This document shows positions 12,875 to 22,980 of a stretch of 64,000 bases of DNA, piece by piece; positions within the stretch are counted from its first letter, which is position 1, and every line of letters begins with the position of its first letter. The notes under the pieces are model-generated. The model ran no database searches, was not told the DNA's origin, and saw only the letters and a program-made list of their open reading frames with translations. The translations under genes and the position numbers were made by a program. Location: the NCBI GenBank assembly GCA_002900995.3, contig CM035308.1, forward strand, positions 3,808,089 through 3,872,088, given 5' to 3'. Source of the stretch: Ganoderma boninense (Eukaryota > Basidiomycota > Agaricomycetes > Polyporales > Polyporaceae).

Positions 12875-14977
12875 ATGGAGTCACTCGTAGCCCTGCCGAG
12901 CCTGTCGCTCCCCGAGCTCCTTTCGCGAATCAAGGAGGCCTTCACTTGCGGTGGAGTTGGTTTGGTTGTTGGAACAGTGTACGTTCTGTCCCTATGTTCG
13001 ACTTAACGCCGTTACTGACGTGTGTCTGACATGGTACAAAGCGTATACGGGATCACCCTCTTCCAAGCCTACATCTACTTTCACAACAGTGGACACGACT
13101 CCATCCGCATGAAGTCCTTCGTCAGTAACGCTCTCGCCCTGTCCAGTTCCTGCAAGCTAACCCCGTTCGCGCAGGTCGCGTTGCTTTTGTGCGTATCCGG
13201 CTGGCACCCAGCTGACTGGTGCAGTCTGACACCGTTCGCAGCATCCTTGACACGATCTCGCTGATCCTTGCTGTCGACGCTTGCTACGAATACGTCGTCG
13301 CGGATTTCGGAAATGCACTGTTACTCCTCAATATTCCTCGGTAAGATCATATGATTCATTTCGCTCTCAGTCCTGCCTCAGCTTATCGCGCTTCAGATCA
13401 TTAGCGGTGAGTCCCATTGGGTCGGTTAGATCGATGCAATATGTTCTCATCATGAAGCCAGCTTGAGAACGCGTTCACCGTAAGTCTTCGCACCCGAGCT
13501 GTTGGCCAGATCTGCTCAGACTCGACGGTCCAGGCTAGCATTCGTGGCTTGACGCAGTGGTACATGCTCGAGTTATCTGCCTAGGAGGACCTTCTAACCG
13601 TGGCCTAGCTTTCTCGCACACCGTGTTTGGGCCCGTGAGTTCAACCTGATACAGTCGCAAACACGGCCAGCAAGTTGCTCACCGATGTCGTGACAGTCAG
13701 CAGTGGAAACCTCGCACTAGTGGGCAGCATTGTGAGTCCCACGGAGCCTTCATGACCGGAAGTACCCTTGACACACCATATTTAGATTGTTTTTGCTCTG
13801 GGATCTTTCGGTGCGTGCATTTAGAGAAGTCCAGAACATCGTGCACGGTCTTTATTGAAATCGCATCTGCAGCTCCTAGCATCGGTACGCCTTAGCCACT
13901 AGCTCGAGAGCGATCGAGTTACTGACGTCTTGCCTTTCGCAAGTTATGTCAGTGGATATGTACGTGTACCGCGCTATAGAACTGTCTCGTGCAAGCCTCA
14001 CAAGATTGATGTCCTGTGCCAGCTACGCGGACACTTACATCTTTTCCCTGGGCTCGACTAAGTCCCGGATTCTCACTGGCGTCGCGGACGGATTCAGCGT
14101 GCTGTGCGATTTTATGATCTTGGCAGCGCTTTCTTACTACCTTCATTCGAAGAGGACTGGTTTTAAGAGGTACGTCCTATTCAGGCCTTGATGTCCGCAG
14201 CCCACTAAAGTACTTTGATCCTGCTGCCGACAGGACCAATTCGATGATTGACCGACTGATTATATACGCTGTAAACCGCGGCGTCCTTACAACGTGAGTA
14301 TCAAGCTATCTGACGAACGCCTCCATAGTAACCATCGCTGATTCGTCTGCCCCAGTATATGTCAAGCGGGCCATCTGATCGCCGTACGTGTCGCCGAAGC
14401 CTGAGCCCATTAGTTCGTCGCTCTCCCGGGACGCTTCATCTTCCTCGTGTTCGCGCTCTTGGAGGGAAAGCGTGCGTAGATGCTCTCCACCCGGCTGCAC
14501 GTTTCGCTGACTATCGATCTCAGTGTACACCAATACCTTCCTCGCAACGTAAGCCACTGTCCGGTCAGGTATTGCTTGTTGCTTCGCAGGTCAGTGACAT
14601 ATTTACGCAGGCTCAATGCACAAAAGTCCATGAGGGAGGAGGGAGACAACGACATGGTAGAACTTGGCACACATGTGCTCAATCACGTCCACACTTCAAC
14701 CGCAGGAAACGGGACAGTGCTGTTCCGGCACACTACCGGCCGGCAATTCGAGATCGTGAGGATCTCTTTCCGCCCTCTTGTCGCATGAGTTCTAAATGTG
14801 CCCTGTCTGGGGATCCTATAGACTGAAAGTGCATCGACGTTCGTGTTAGACATCACCGCGGAGAAGGTCAGATCAGAAGTTCGTGCGCAGCTTTCCTGTT
14901 ACTCATACTGCGATCGAAAGGACGCAACGCACACTACGCCAAAATTCGACCATGATACACCCACAACGATGGTATAG
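12875..14977 (+). CDS. DUF6534-type multi-pass membrane protein, paralogue B (18 exons)
   Basis: Exons: 12875-12978, 13042-13120, 13175-13188, 13242-13340, 13397-13406, 13462-13479, 13534-13559, 13609-13634, 13697-13731, 13786-13810, 13873-13884, 13944-14169, 14234-14293, 14356-14383, 14414-14471, 14524-14548, 14611-14755 and 14822-14977. Total 1146 bases, 381 residues, ending in TAG. Hydrophobic spans alternate with short loops; diagnostic pieces are VYGITLFQAYIYF, ILDTISLILAVDACYEYVV, TQCFLAHRVW, SSGNLALVGSI, FSLGSTKSRIL, SKRTGFKRTNSMIDRLIIYA and NTFLATLNAQKSM. Introns are 51-65 bp where measured, with GT-AG ends. Tandem same-strand arrangement with A implies local duplication. The C-terminal tail is soluble-looking and variable. 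Family function is unknown; acting at a membrane is inference from hydrophobicity. Confidence 0.85.
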
Positions 14978-15399
14978 GCCAAACTGGTAATACCCGGTAG
15001 GGGAATTGCAACGGAGAACCGGATAACCGAGATGAACGTCTCCCTCCAATAATGCCTCGCTGTTTCCATCTCGTAATTATTTGTATACTTAAGGATGACT
15101 ATGATCTGATCGTCTTCACGGAGCACAAACCGCGATTCTGTCCAGCTCGCCGGGTCCAAATCGACTCAGGGTACGACCAGCAATGCGGCGCCAGTTACCT
15201 CACCTATCTTGCTGGAACAACGTTCAAGGGCAACGTTCTCTACCTAGGGACGCTAACATGTTGCAGCGACTCGAAGCTATGAACTCTCCAATGCCGATCG
15301 CCGCCTCCATGCAGGTAGGCAGGTATACTCCAGATCCCAGAGGACATATTCACTTACTGACTTTGGAGCTTTCGAGTGGACTGACTCGCAACCCATCAT
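14978..15399. other. Short intergenic spacer up to the Gypsy insertion
   Basis: No gene seen. Ends in ATCAT (15395-15399), the left target-site duplication of the retrotransposon. Confidence 0.7.
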
Positions 15400-15859
15400 T
15401 GTCATGAACGGCACGCTCAGCGCCTACCCCGGCGTCTCTCTTTCCCTTTTTGGACTGTTTGCCTTCCGCGTCGTCCTTATTGTCCTCCGTTGTTTAGCAA
15501 ACCTGTCCCTTGTTCTCGCAGTACAATAACTCCTGTTACCCATTGTTCCCGTCGTCATTGTACTACATACCATTGTTCTTCCACTGGTTCCCGTGTCCAT
15601 AGTTACCTATTGTCCCCAGTTCCCATTGTCTGCTACATGTATATAAGGCCTGTACTTCGCTACCTGGAGACCTCAGTTTCGACCTCTTGTCTCCAGGTAA
15701 GCCTCGCTGTATTCTCGCTCGTTAGTTACTCGCTCAATACATCTTGTCTCCAGCCTGACTGTCGAGCCCTGCTCCGCTCTCGCTGCACAAGTGCTCGTCG
15801 ACGCCCTTGCTCGTCTCGTAAGCCTCCTCCCTGATCTTACTCGACAGCCAGTCGTAACA
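15400..15859 (+). repeat. 5' LTR of Gypsy element
   Basis: 460 bp, TG...CA ends, nearly identical to 21982-22441. Visible differences are two transitions near 15466 and one near 15632. It contains ATGTATATAAGG around 15637, a likely TATA box for the element. Confidence 0.95.
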
Positions 15860-16763
15860 TTAGGTCGAAACTTCTACACGAGCACCGGCGTACTCCACCC
15901 ACACTCTTTCCCTCTCGTACGGTACGCACTTTGATCCTCTGTGTTGGCCTAGCGTAGTGCGCGCTCTAGTCACACCATCGGACGTGGTCTCGGCGCAACC
16001 TGAGGCTTGCCACTCCCAAGTGGTACAGTACGCGGAAAGCTCCTAACACGAGACCCCAGTACTGACAGAAGTGGTCCGCCTCACGGCGTGGGAGGCTAGA
16101 GAAAGGCGGCGAAACAAAGCCAAGACAGAACACCCTTGGGCCCGTGTCCCTTGGGCTAAGACACAGCAATAGGCCGAGGAGGCTGAGCAGACAGTGTTGG
16201 ATCGTGCACCTGCCGTTTCATTCCTAGGATAAGGAAGCGAGATTCAACGTGGCTTGCCAAGCCTGGGGACACATATTTCACCCCACTGCAGTACAGGACG
16301 AGTACTGGGACGAAGATAAGCAAGCCTGGTACTACTGCGAGGAGCAACCGTGCCCCCACCGATCACACACATTCAACGATACTCTTGAAACTCGCGAAGG
16401 CATCGCCCCTAGACTCCTCACCACCAAAGAACAGGAAGTCCTAATCCGTGCGAAGATCGCAAACCCACCAGCACCTGCACCTCGAGATCCAAGCCGACCC
16501 CCAGCTCGCCAAGCCGCCCTCATCGCATCCAGGAACCCCTCATCCCACCCTGCCTCACGCCCTACCTCACAACTCCAGAGTCGTGTCCAAAGTCGAATCC
16601 CCAGTCCTGCACGATCGACAGGGTCTCCCATCCTCGACAAGACTCTCGAACTCGTCACAGAGCGTCTTGGACAACGACGAACCTCGACTCCCGCAACCCC
16701 CATTGCTTCAACCTCTAAACTCCCAAAAACAGAAAAAAAGCCGGAAGTAAAGGAGGAACCCAA

Positions 16764-17260
16764 TGTCACGAACAGGCATTACGAGCTACATATATAGTAC
16801 CAGCCAAGTGTCAAGCCTAAGCTTGACATTGCGCCCTTTTGGCGTAGCTGGTACAGCGGCTGGTCTGTTCCTAACATAATGTCAAGCTTCCAGCAGTCGA
16901 CGGTTCGACTCCCCTTCTGGCAGAATCTTTGTTGTCTAGATTTGTCATAGGCTGTGACGTGACTTGGGATGTCACAAGGTCACATGCATGCTTGGCTGTG
17001 ACAAATAGAGACAAAGAGCAGGATAGGGGTCCTTCCGAACCGGTCAAAGACTGTCAAGGCTCTGACCGTCCTGAAGTGGGCGGCTAACCCTTGGGGCCAC
17101 TAGTATATCTAGTTCCACGTGAGGACACGTGCCTTGGAAGGGGGGTAATGTCATGAACAGGCATTACGAGCTACATATATAGTACCAGCCAAGTGTCAAG
17201 CCAAGCTTGACATTGCGTCCTTTTGGCGTAGCTGGTTCAGCGGCTGGTCTGTTCCTAACA
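16764..17260 (+). mobile_element. TRIM: 497-bp non-coding LTR element nested in gag, TSD CCCAA
   Basis: Direct terminal repeats at 16764-16876 and 17149-17260 (about 113 bp, TGTCAYGAACAGG...CTAACA) flank about 270 bp with no ORF. A purine tract GGAAGGGGGGTAA precedes the right repeat. Target duplications CCCAA lie at 16759-16763 and 17261-17265. The LTR start and purine tract closely resemble those of the surrounding Gypsy element (TGTCATGAAC, GGAGGGGGGTAT), suggesting mobilisation by proteins of the same lineage. The two repeats differ at a few positions, so it is somewhat diverged. Confidence 0.9.
16840..16912 (+). promoter_or_regulatory. tRNA-like A and B boxes across the TRIM LTR/internal junction
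   Basis: TGGCGTAGCTGG at 16840-16851 fits the Pol III A-box consensus TRGYNNARYNGG, and GGTTCGACTCC at 16902-16912 is an exact B-box. The spacing (62 bases start to start) suits a tRNA gene with an intron or long variable arm. The flanks do not form an acceptor stem, so this is tRNA-like or tRNA-derived, not a tRNA. The right LTR holds only the A box. Confidence 0.55.
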
Positions 17261-18171
17261 CCCAAGCAAGAGACCATCAGCCTCAACACTCCACAACCCT
17301 CAACCTCTTCATCAGCTGCACCCAGTCGAGCGTCCACACCCGCCATGACTACCCCTGCCCCCGCTCCACCGTTCGACACCTCCAAGCTCCTTTCCCAAAT
17401 CGCCCCACGTGACTACGATGGAAAGTCCCCCCAGGATGGCCTCCGCTTCGTGTCTGCAGCCCAGATCTACTTCAACACCCTCACAGCGGTGGCTGTCGGC
17501 ACACCAACTGATGTGGTATGGATGACCATCCTCAGTAGGCTCACGGAAGGAGCAGCAGCCTGGGCTGGCCCCCACATTGTGACGCTCGCAGGTGGAACTA
17601 GTCCTTGGGCGAACTACGGCGCGTTCAGCACAGCCTTCAAGGACCACTTCTGCGCAGCCGACGACAAGGAGGCTGCCATCGCTGAACTGGTCAAGCTCTG
17701 CAAGGCATACCGCAAGGTCGGCACAGTCCAGGAGTATACGGCGCAGTTCAATGCAGCTGCAGCGCGGACCGGCTTCGGAGACGAGGACAAACGCGAACGC
17801 TACCGCTCTGGCCTGCCTCCCAGGCTTCGGGATGTCCTCGCCACCAGTGCTCACGACATCTCGGACCTCACCAAAATCCAGAAGGTGGCGCTGTCGCTCG
17901 ACCAGGCCCTCGTCACCAGAGAGGAAGAACGGCCGAAGTCGTTTGGATGGAAGAAGAAGGGGGAGAAAGCGGCTGCTACTGGGAAAAAGCCGTTCTCAGG
18001 AAACTGCTACATCTGTGGCCAGCCCGGACATCGTAAGTATGACTGTCCGCGGTTGAAGAGTCAGCAAGCCGCTTCCTCGTCCACCACGACCACGGAAGTA
18101 GCGGCCCTTCAGGCCCAGCTCAAGGCGGTGGAGGAGAAGATCGCGGCCCTTACGACCGCTGAGAAGAAGGA

Positions 18172-18214
18172 GGGTTTCTGATCAGAGCCGCACTGGACGC
18201 TGCGCGTGCTGGCT
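18172..18214 (+). other. -1 ribosomal frameshift signal between gag and pol
   Basis: In gag phase the bases are G GGT TTC TGA: a canonical X XXY YYZ slippery heptamer (18172-18178) directly before the gag stop. A hairpin follows after a 7-base spacer: AGCCGCAC (18186-18193) pairs with GTGC-T-GGCT (18206-18214) with a single bulged T. The -1 frame is open from here through the whole of pol. Slip site, spacer and stem all match the established layout of retroelement frameshift signals. Confidence 0.85.
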
Positions 18215-21200
18215 CTTGTAGTAATAGTCGATTTTCTGTACTGAGTTCCGCGTTTGTATATGAAGTAAATCATAGTGGCCAACACTTTCATATACCGGTA
18301 CGGTTGATCGGCAAGCAGCGACACAAGGACATAGTAGCAATGGTAGATAGTGGAGCTACTACTAAGTTTTTACATAGACTGTTCGTAGAGAAGAACCAGG
18401 TTACGACAAGGAAGTTGGCAAGGCCAATTCCTCTGTACAACATAGATGGTACTGAGAACCGTGATGGGACGATCACGGAGGTCGCCGTGTTGGATATGGC
18501 GATTGGAGACCACCGAGAGAAGGTGGTGTTTGTGGTGACAGACATAGGAGAAGAGAATGTGATCATTGGCCTGGACTGGCTGCGCGAGCACAACCCTGAA
18601 GTAGATTGGGAACGTGGCTCGCTGCGCCTATCGAGATGTCCAGAGGCATGTCCGGCTCATCAGAAGGCATCCAAACCTATTGAGACCAAAGCGCGTGATA
18701 CGGAGGTACGGCTTACGGCGCGCAATGGTTCTCGACGGGTGCGGAAGGCAAAGATGATGGGAAGGATATGCACGGCCGTAATGGTCGAGGAGGAGGAGGA
18801 AGATAGGCCTCCACCACCAGGTTTTCTGCCGGAATGGGATGGCACTGAGGAGTCCCTTCTCAATGCACTGGAAGATGGACGACGACTTCGAGGTACCCCT
18901 AAAATCTTCGTGTCGGCAAGCTACACCTACTCTCAACAGCTCGCCGAACAAGAGTACCAGAAGAAGGAAGTCCGTCCTGTCGAAGAGATTGTACCTCCCC
19001 AGTACCACGAGTATCTGCGTGTGTTCTCGAAAGAGGCGTCCGAATGTCTACCCGAGCACGGACCCTATGACCACGCTATAGAACTCGTACCAGATGCTAG
19101 GATGTTCCATTCCAAGGTGTACCCCCTGTCTCCCAGCGAGCAGGTCGAGCTTGACAAGTTTCTTAGTGAGAACTTGGCCAAAGGATATATTCAAGAGTCG
19201 AAGTCACCGATGTTGTCACCGTTCTTCTTCGTTAAAAAGAAGGACGGCAGCCTACGTCCTGTACAGGACTACCGACGATTGAACGACATCACCATTAAGA
19301 ACCGATACCCGCTGCCGCTGGTGTCGGACTTGATGGATCGACTCAAGAGGGCCAAGTACTTTACAAAGCTTGACATCCGTTGGGGGTACAACAATGTGCG
19401 GATTAAGACCGGTGATGAATGGAAGGCTGCCTTTGTTACCAATCGCGGACTGTTCGAACCGAACGTGATGTACTTCGGACTGGCTAACTCGCCCAGTACA
19501 TTCTCTGCGCTCATGAACGACATCTTCAAGGACCTCATCATACTCGGCAAAATCACTATCTACCTCGACGACATCCTCATATTCACCAACGACATCGAGG
19601 AACACCGCACTTTGGTGCGTGAGGTCCTGAAGCGTCTGGCGGAGCACGACCTGTTTTGCAAGCCAGAGAAGTGCGAATTCGAACAGCCTAAGGTTGAGTA
19701 CCTAGGTGTGCTCGTCTCGGAGAACCGTGTGGAGATGGACCCAGTGAAGGTCAGGGGTATCGCAGAATGGCCTGTCCCTCAGAACGCCTCAGACGTACGG
19801 AAGTTCCGTGGTTTCGCGAATTTCTACAGGCGGTTCATTAAGGACTTCAGTGCAGTATGCAAACCCCTTGACCGTCTCACGGGTAATGCTCCCTGGCAAT
19901 GGGGTGCCGAAGAGCAATCAGCATTCGACGAGCTCAAGCGTCGTTTCACTGAAAGCCCTGTCCTGAGCATGTATGACCCAGACCGCAAAACCCGCATTGA
20001 AGTCGATGCATCCGGGTATGCTACCGGTGCGGTTCTGTCTCAGGAGGGGGAGGACGGCAAATGGCACCCTGTGGCTTTCCACTCTGAGTCAATGAGCGAT
20101 GCGGAACGCAACTACGAGATCTATGACAAGGAGATGCTCGCTATCATCCGTGCCCTGCAGGCCTGGCGCCACTACCTCGAGGGTCTTCCCAGTGTGTTCG
20201 AGATCCAGTCGGACCACAAGAACCTCGAGTACTGGAAGGCCGCACAAAACCTCACGCGCAGGCAGGCACGATGGGCTCTCTATCTGTCGCGGTTCAACTT
20301 TGTCATTGCACACAAGCCAGGCACCTCCAACGGTAGGGCAGATGCGCTGTCGCGCAGGCCTGATCACCAGAAGGATGACGCCGATGACAACCTGAACCGA
20401 GTCATGTTGCAACCCGATCGCTTCCGAGTACTAGCAGCTAAGAGAGGGCACATGTCAGTGGTACCAGAGAAGGCACTGCTCCGCCGCATTCGAGAATGTG
20501 GAGAGCGTGAGCAGGAGGTCGCAGAGGCACTCAGCAAGCTCGATAAGCTAGGGCCAGCACGTCTACAGAACGATCTGGTGGACTGGAACACAGAACAAGG
20601 CCTGCTGCTCTACCGCGGCCGAGTTTATGTCCCCAAAGACGACGTGCTTCGAGCAGAGATAGTGTGCATTCACCACGACCTCCCGCCTGCTGGACACCCT
20701 GGCCAGGCAAAGACGGTGGAGTTGGTTACATGGAACTACTGGTGGCCGGGCATGGCAAAGTTCATCAAGGATTACGTTGAGACCTGCGACACTTGTCGCC
20801 GTGGCAAGACTTCACATGCGAAGCCACATGGTCCCCTTCAACCCAACGAGATCCCGGACGGCCCAGGCCAAGTAGTTACCTGTGACTTCATCACTGGACT
20901 GCCGGAGGTGGACGGATACAACGCGCTCCAGCTTATTGCTGATCGGCATGGAAAGATGATTCACCTTATTCCATGCACTGAGGAGATCGACACGGAAGGG
21001 ACTGCAGACAACTTCATTAGAGAATGGTTCCGTCTACATGGACTCCCACGAAAGATCATCTCTGATCGGGGGCCCCAGTTCTCTAGCAAGCTCTTCCGTG
21101 CAATCCTTAAAGGCCTCGACATAGAAAGCGCGTTGTCCACAGCCTACCACCCGCAGACGGATGGACAGTCGGAGCGATGGAACCAGAAGATAGAGGCGTA

Positions 21201-22416
21201 CCTACGGATGTACTGCTCAAGGCGCCGCGACGATTGGGTCAAGTGGCTACCAACAGCAGAGTACTGCTTTAACTCGCGGGTGCATTCATCCACAGGGTAC
21301 TCACCGTTTTACCTCATGTACGGCTATGAACCTCAGTTCCACGTTCCGATGCTATCCACCACGGTGCCTACGGCGGATGAACGAAGAGAGGAGTTGCGGC
21401 AGGCAAGGGAGGATGCGACCTCAGCCTTAACCCTGGCAGCAGAGCGGATGAAGGAGTACTACGATCGCTATGTCTCCGCTGCCCCAGAATTCAAGGAGGG
21501 TCAGAAGGTGTGGCTCGACACGAGGAATTTCCGTGTCCCAGGAGTCTCTCGGAAGCTGGTGGACCGGTACGCTGGCCCGTACCCTGTCAAGCGCAAGGTG
21601 GGCAACTTGGCTTACGAGCTCAAGCTCCCCAAAGACATGGGGCTCCACCCGGTGTTCCATGTGACACTCCTACACCCGCACAAAGAAAGCCAACTTCCTG
21701 GTCGGCATCCCCCTGAACCCGCAGCTCTTGAAGTGGAAGGAGAGGAAGAGTACGAAGTAGAGGAAGTGTTAGAGTCGCGTCGGTATGGGCGGTGGAAGAA
21801 ACTGCAGTATCTTGTTCACTGGAAGGGCTGGGGCCCTGAACACGATAGCTGGGAAGACGTGTCGGATCTAGCAAATGCGCCAAAAGTGCTGCAAAAAGTT
21901 TCATTCGACACATCCCGACGCTCCCTGCCCTCTCAACAAGAAGACTCGATCGTGAGGACACGATCCTTAGGAGGGGGGTATTGTCATGAACGGCACGCTC
22001 AGCGCCTACCCCGGCGTCTCTCTTTCCCTTTTTGGACTGTTTGCCTCCTGCGTCGTCCTTATTGTCCTCCGTTGTTTAGCAAACCTGTCCCTTGTTCTCG
22101 CAGTACAATAACTCCTGTTACCCATTGTTCCCGTCGTCATTGTACTACATACCATTGTTCTTCCACTGGTTCCCGTGTCCATAGTTACCTATTGTCCCCA
22201 GTTCCCATTGTCCGCTACATGTATATAAGGCCTGTACTTCGCTACCTGGAGACCTCAGTTTCGACCTCTTGTCTCCAGGTAAGCCTCGCTGTATTCTCGC
22301 TCGTTAGTTACTCGCTCAATACATCTTGTCTCCAGCCTGACTGTCGAGCCCTGCTCCGCTCTCGCTGCACAAGTGCTCGTCGACGCCCTTGCTCGTCTCG
22401 TAAGCCTCCTCCCTGA
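18178..22416 (+). CDS. pol: Gypsy pol: protease-RT-RNase H-integrase-chromodomain
   Basis: Expressed by -1 frameshift from gag, so no own ATG is needed. Aspartic protease motif VDSGAT near 18343; reverse transcriptase with YLDDILIF near 19561; RNase H with EVDASGYATGAVL near 20000; zinc-binding integrase N-domain (H..H near 20670-20700, CxxC near 20787); DDE core with D near 20884, D near 21062 and E near 21171; and a C-terminal chromodomain (VLESRRYGRWKKLQYLVHWKGW) near 21768-21840. The frame has no internal stops, so the enzyme half looks intact. The stop lies about 430 bases inside the 3' LTR, so the last ~145 residues are LTR-encoded and probably dispensable. The chromodomain would direct insertion to particular chromatin. 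Confidence 0.93.
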   Translation: MIRAALDAARAGSCSNSRFSVLSSAFVYEVNHSGQHFHIPVRLIGKQRHKDIVAMVDSGATTKFLHRLFVEKNQVTTRKLARPIPLYNIDGTENRDGTITEVAVLDMAIGDHREKVVFVVTDIGEENVIIGLDWLREHNPEVDWERGSLRLSRCPEACPAHQKASKPIETKARDTEVRLTARNGSRRVRKAKMMGRICTAVMVEEEEEDRPPPPGFLPEWDGTEESLLNALEDGRRLRGTPKIFVSASYTYSQQLAEQEYQKKEVRPVEEIVPPQYHEYLRVFSKEASECLPEHGPYDHAIELVPDARMFHSKVYPLSPSEQVELDKFLSENLAKGYIQESKSPMLSPFFFVKKKDGSLRPVQDYRRLNDITIKNRYPLPLVSDLMDRLKRAKYFTKLDIRWGYNNVRIKTGDEWKAAFVTNRGLFEPNVMYFGLANSPSTFSALMNDIFKDLIILGKITIYLDDILIFTNDIEEHRTLVREVLKRLAEHDLFCKPEKCEFEQPKVEYLGVLVSENRVEMDPVKVRGIAEWPVPQNASDVRKFRGFANFYRRFIKDFSAVCKPLDRLTGNAPWQWGAEEQSAFDELKRRFTESPVLSMYDPDRKTRIEVDASGYATGAVLSQEGEDGKWHPVAFHSESMSDAERNYEIYDKEMLAIIRALQAWRHYLEGLPSVFEIQSDHKNLEYWKAAQNLTRRQARWALYLSRFNFVIAHKPGTSNGRADALSRRPDHQKDDADDNLNRVMLQPDRFRVLAAKRGHMSVVPEKALLRRIRECGEREQEVAEALSKLDKLGPARLQNDLVDWNTEQGLLLYRGRVYVPKDDVLRAEIVCIHHDLPPAGHPGQAKTVELVTWNYWWPGMAKFIKDYVETCDTCRRGKTSHAKPHGPLQPNEIPDGPGQVVTCDFITGLPEVDGYNALQLIADRHGKMIHLIPCTEEIDTEGTADNFIREWFRLHGLPRKIISDRGPQFSSKLFRAILKGLDIESALSTAYHPQTDGQSERWNQKIEAYLRMYCSRRRDDWVKWLPTAEYCFNSRVHSSTGYSPFYLMYGYEPQFHVPMLSTTVPTADERREELRQAREDATSALTLAAERMKEYYDRYVSAAPEFKEGQKVWLDTRNFRVPGVSRKLVDRYAGPYPVKRKVGNLAYELKLPKDMGLHPVFHVTLLHPHKESQLPGRHPPEPAALEVEGEEEYEVEEVLESRRYGRWKKLQYLVHWKGWGPEHDSWEDVSDLANAPKVLQKVSFDTSRRSLPSQQEDSIVRTRSLGGGYCHERHAQRLPRRLSFPFWTVCLLRRPYCPPLFSKPVPCSRSTITPVTHCSRRHCTTYHCSSTGSRVHSYLLSPVPIVRYMYIRPVLRYLETSVSTSCLQVSLAVFSLVSYSLNTSCLQPDCRALLRSRCTSARRRPCSSRKPPP

Positions 22417-22441
22417 TCTTACTCGACAGCCAGTCGTAACA
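21982..22441 (+). repeat. 3' LTR of Gypsy element
   Basis: 460 bp, directly after the purine tract and overlapped by the 3' end of the pol frame. Followed by the ATCAT duplication. Confidence 0.95.
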
Positions 22442-22980
22442 ATCATCTCGTAAAACGCTCAGCACGCGGCACACCCCTTCCCTAGCGGCTACCATCACCA
22501 GCCTCCAGTCGAGCTTGTGTGGGCGGGCCGTCGACGTTGCCAGACATGCCGCCACCTCGAGCGATCATGTCGTTGCCAGGACGCTGCCCTAAGCCTTTTG
22601 TCGAGGCCCCCATGGCCCGGGGCCATACTACTGCGCCTTGGCCAACTGTCGCCCCGTTCGTGGCAAGTAGCACCCCGCTCCCTGTTCCCGAACTATAAAC
22701 GTCATGTGGTGGCACGCTCTCTATCTCGCACGGACGCAGTCCGAGCCACTGGCAAGCCACTACCCGAGCCTCGTACTGGCAGATCTACGGTTTGCGGTAC
22801 CTACCACGCCCGTCCCCACTCTCTCGACCCTCCCTCCAAAACTCGCGTCACGGCCCACTCAGCAGACTGGCTGGCTCTTCCCTCGGTTTGGTCGCTCCGT
22901 AACGATGACTCTCAGATGTGTCCCTGATTCACTCGTTCAGGCAGTCCTTCTCCCGAGCTGATGCCGCCTGCCCATGCCCC
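22442..22980. other. Spacer after the Gypsy element
   Basis: Starts with the ATCAT duplication. Short Pro/Ala-rich open frames (for example from an ATG at 22545) look faintly coding but cannot be joined into a model. Confidence 0.5.

Larger units (their letters stand above)
16249..18181 (+). pseudogene. Gypsy gag, interrupted by nested TRIM; nucleocapsid intact
   Basis: Frame 16249-16763 encodes the N-terminal part with HTFNDTLETREGIAPR, preceded by coding-like sequence in another frame that hits a TAG near 16170, so the N-terminus is damaged and no ATG is evident. The frame is then split by the TRIM at 16764-17260 and resumes at 17261 without a shift once the five-base duplication is discounted. 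The C-terminal half carries the capsid region (RDYDGKSPQDGLRF) and one CCHC zinc knuckle, CYICGQPGHRKYDC, near 18007-18048, then a coiled-coil-like tail ending KEGF and TGA at 18179-18181. The stop overlaps a -1 frameshift signal leading into pol. The capsid/nucleocapsid packages element RNA. Confidence 0.85.
15400..22441 (+). mobile_element. Ty3/Gypsy chromovirus, full-length, TSD ATCAT
   Basis: Two 460-bp LTRs starting TGTCATGAAC and ending GTCGTAACA flank gag and pol in the order protease, reverse transcriptase, RNase H, integrase, chromodomain. Five-base target duplications ATCAT stand at 15395-15399 and 22442-22446. A purine tract (AGGAGGGGGGTAT) abuts the 3' LTR. By eye the LTRs differ at only three positions, indicating a recent insertion. 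I could not match the bases after the 5' LTR (TTAGGTCGAAAC) to a tRNA primer site. The copy is unlikely to be autonomous: gag is interrupted by a nested TRIM and its N-terminal part shows a stop and a frame change. Confidence 0.95.

Noticed and set aside
16833..16925. Functional tRNA gene inside the TRIM
   Set aside because: A and B boxes match, but the acceptor and T stems do not pair, so only a tRNA-like promoter is supported.
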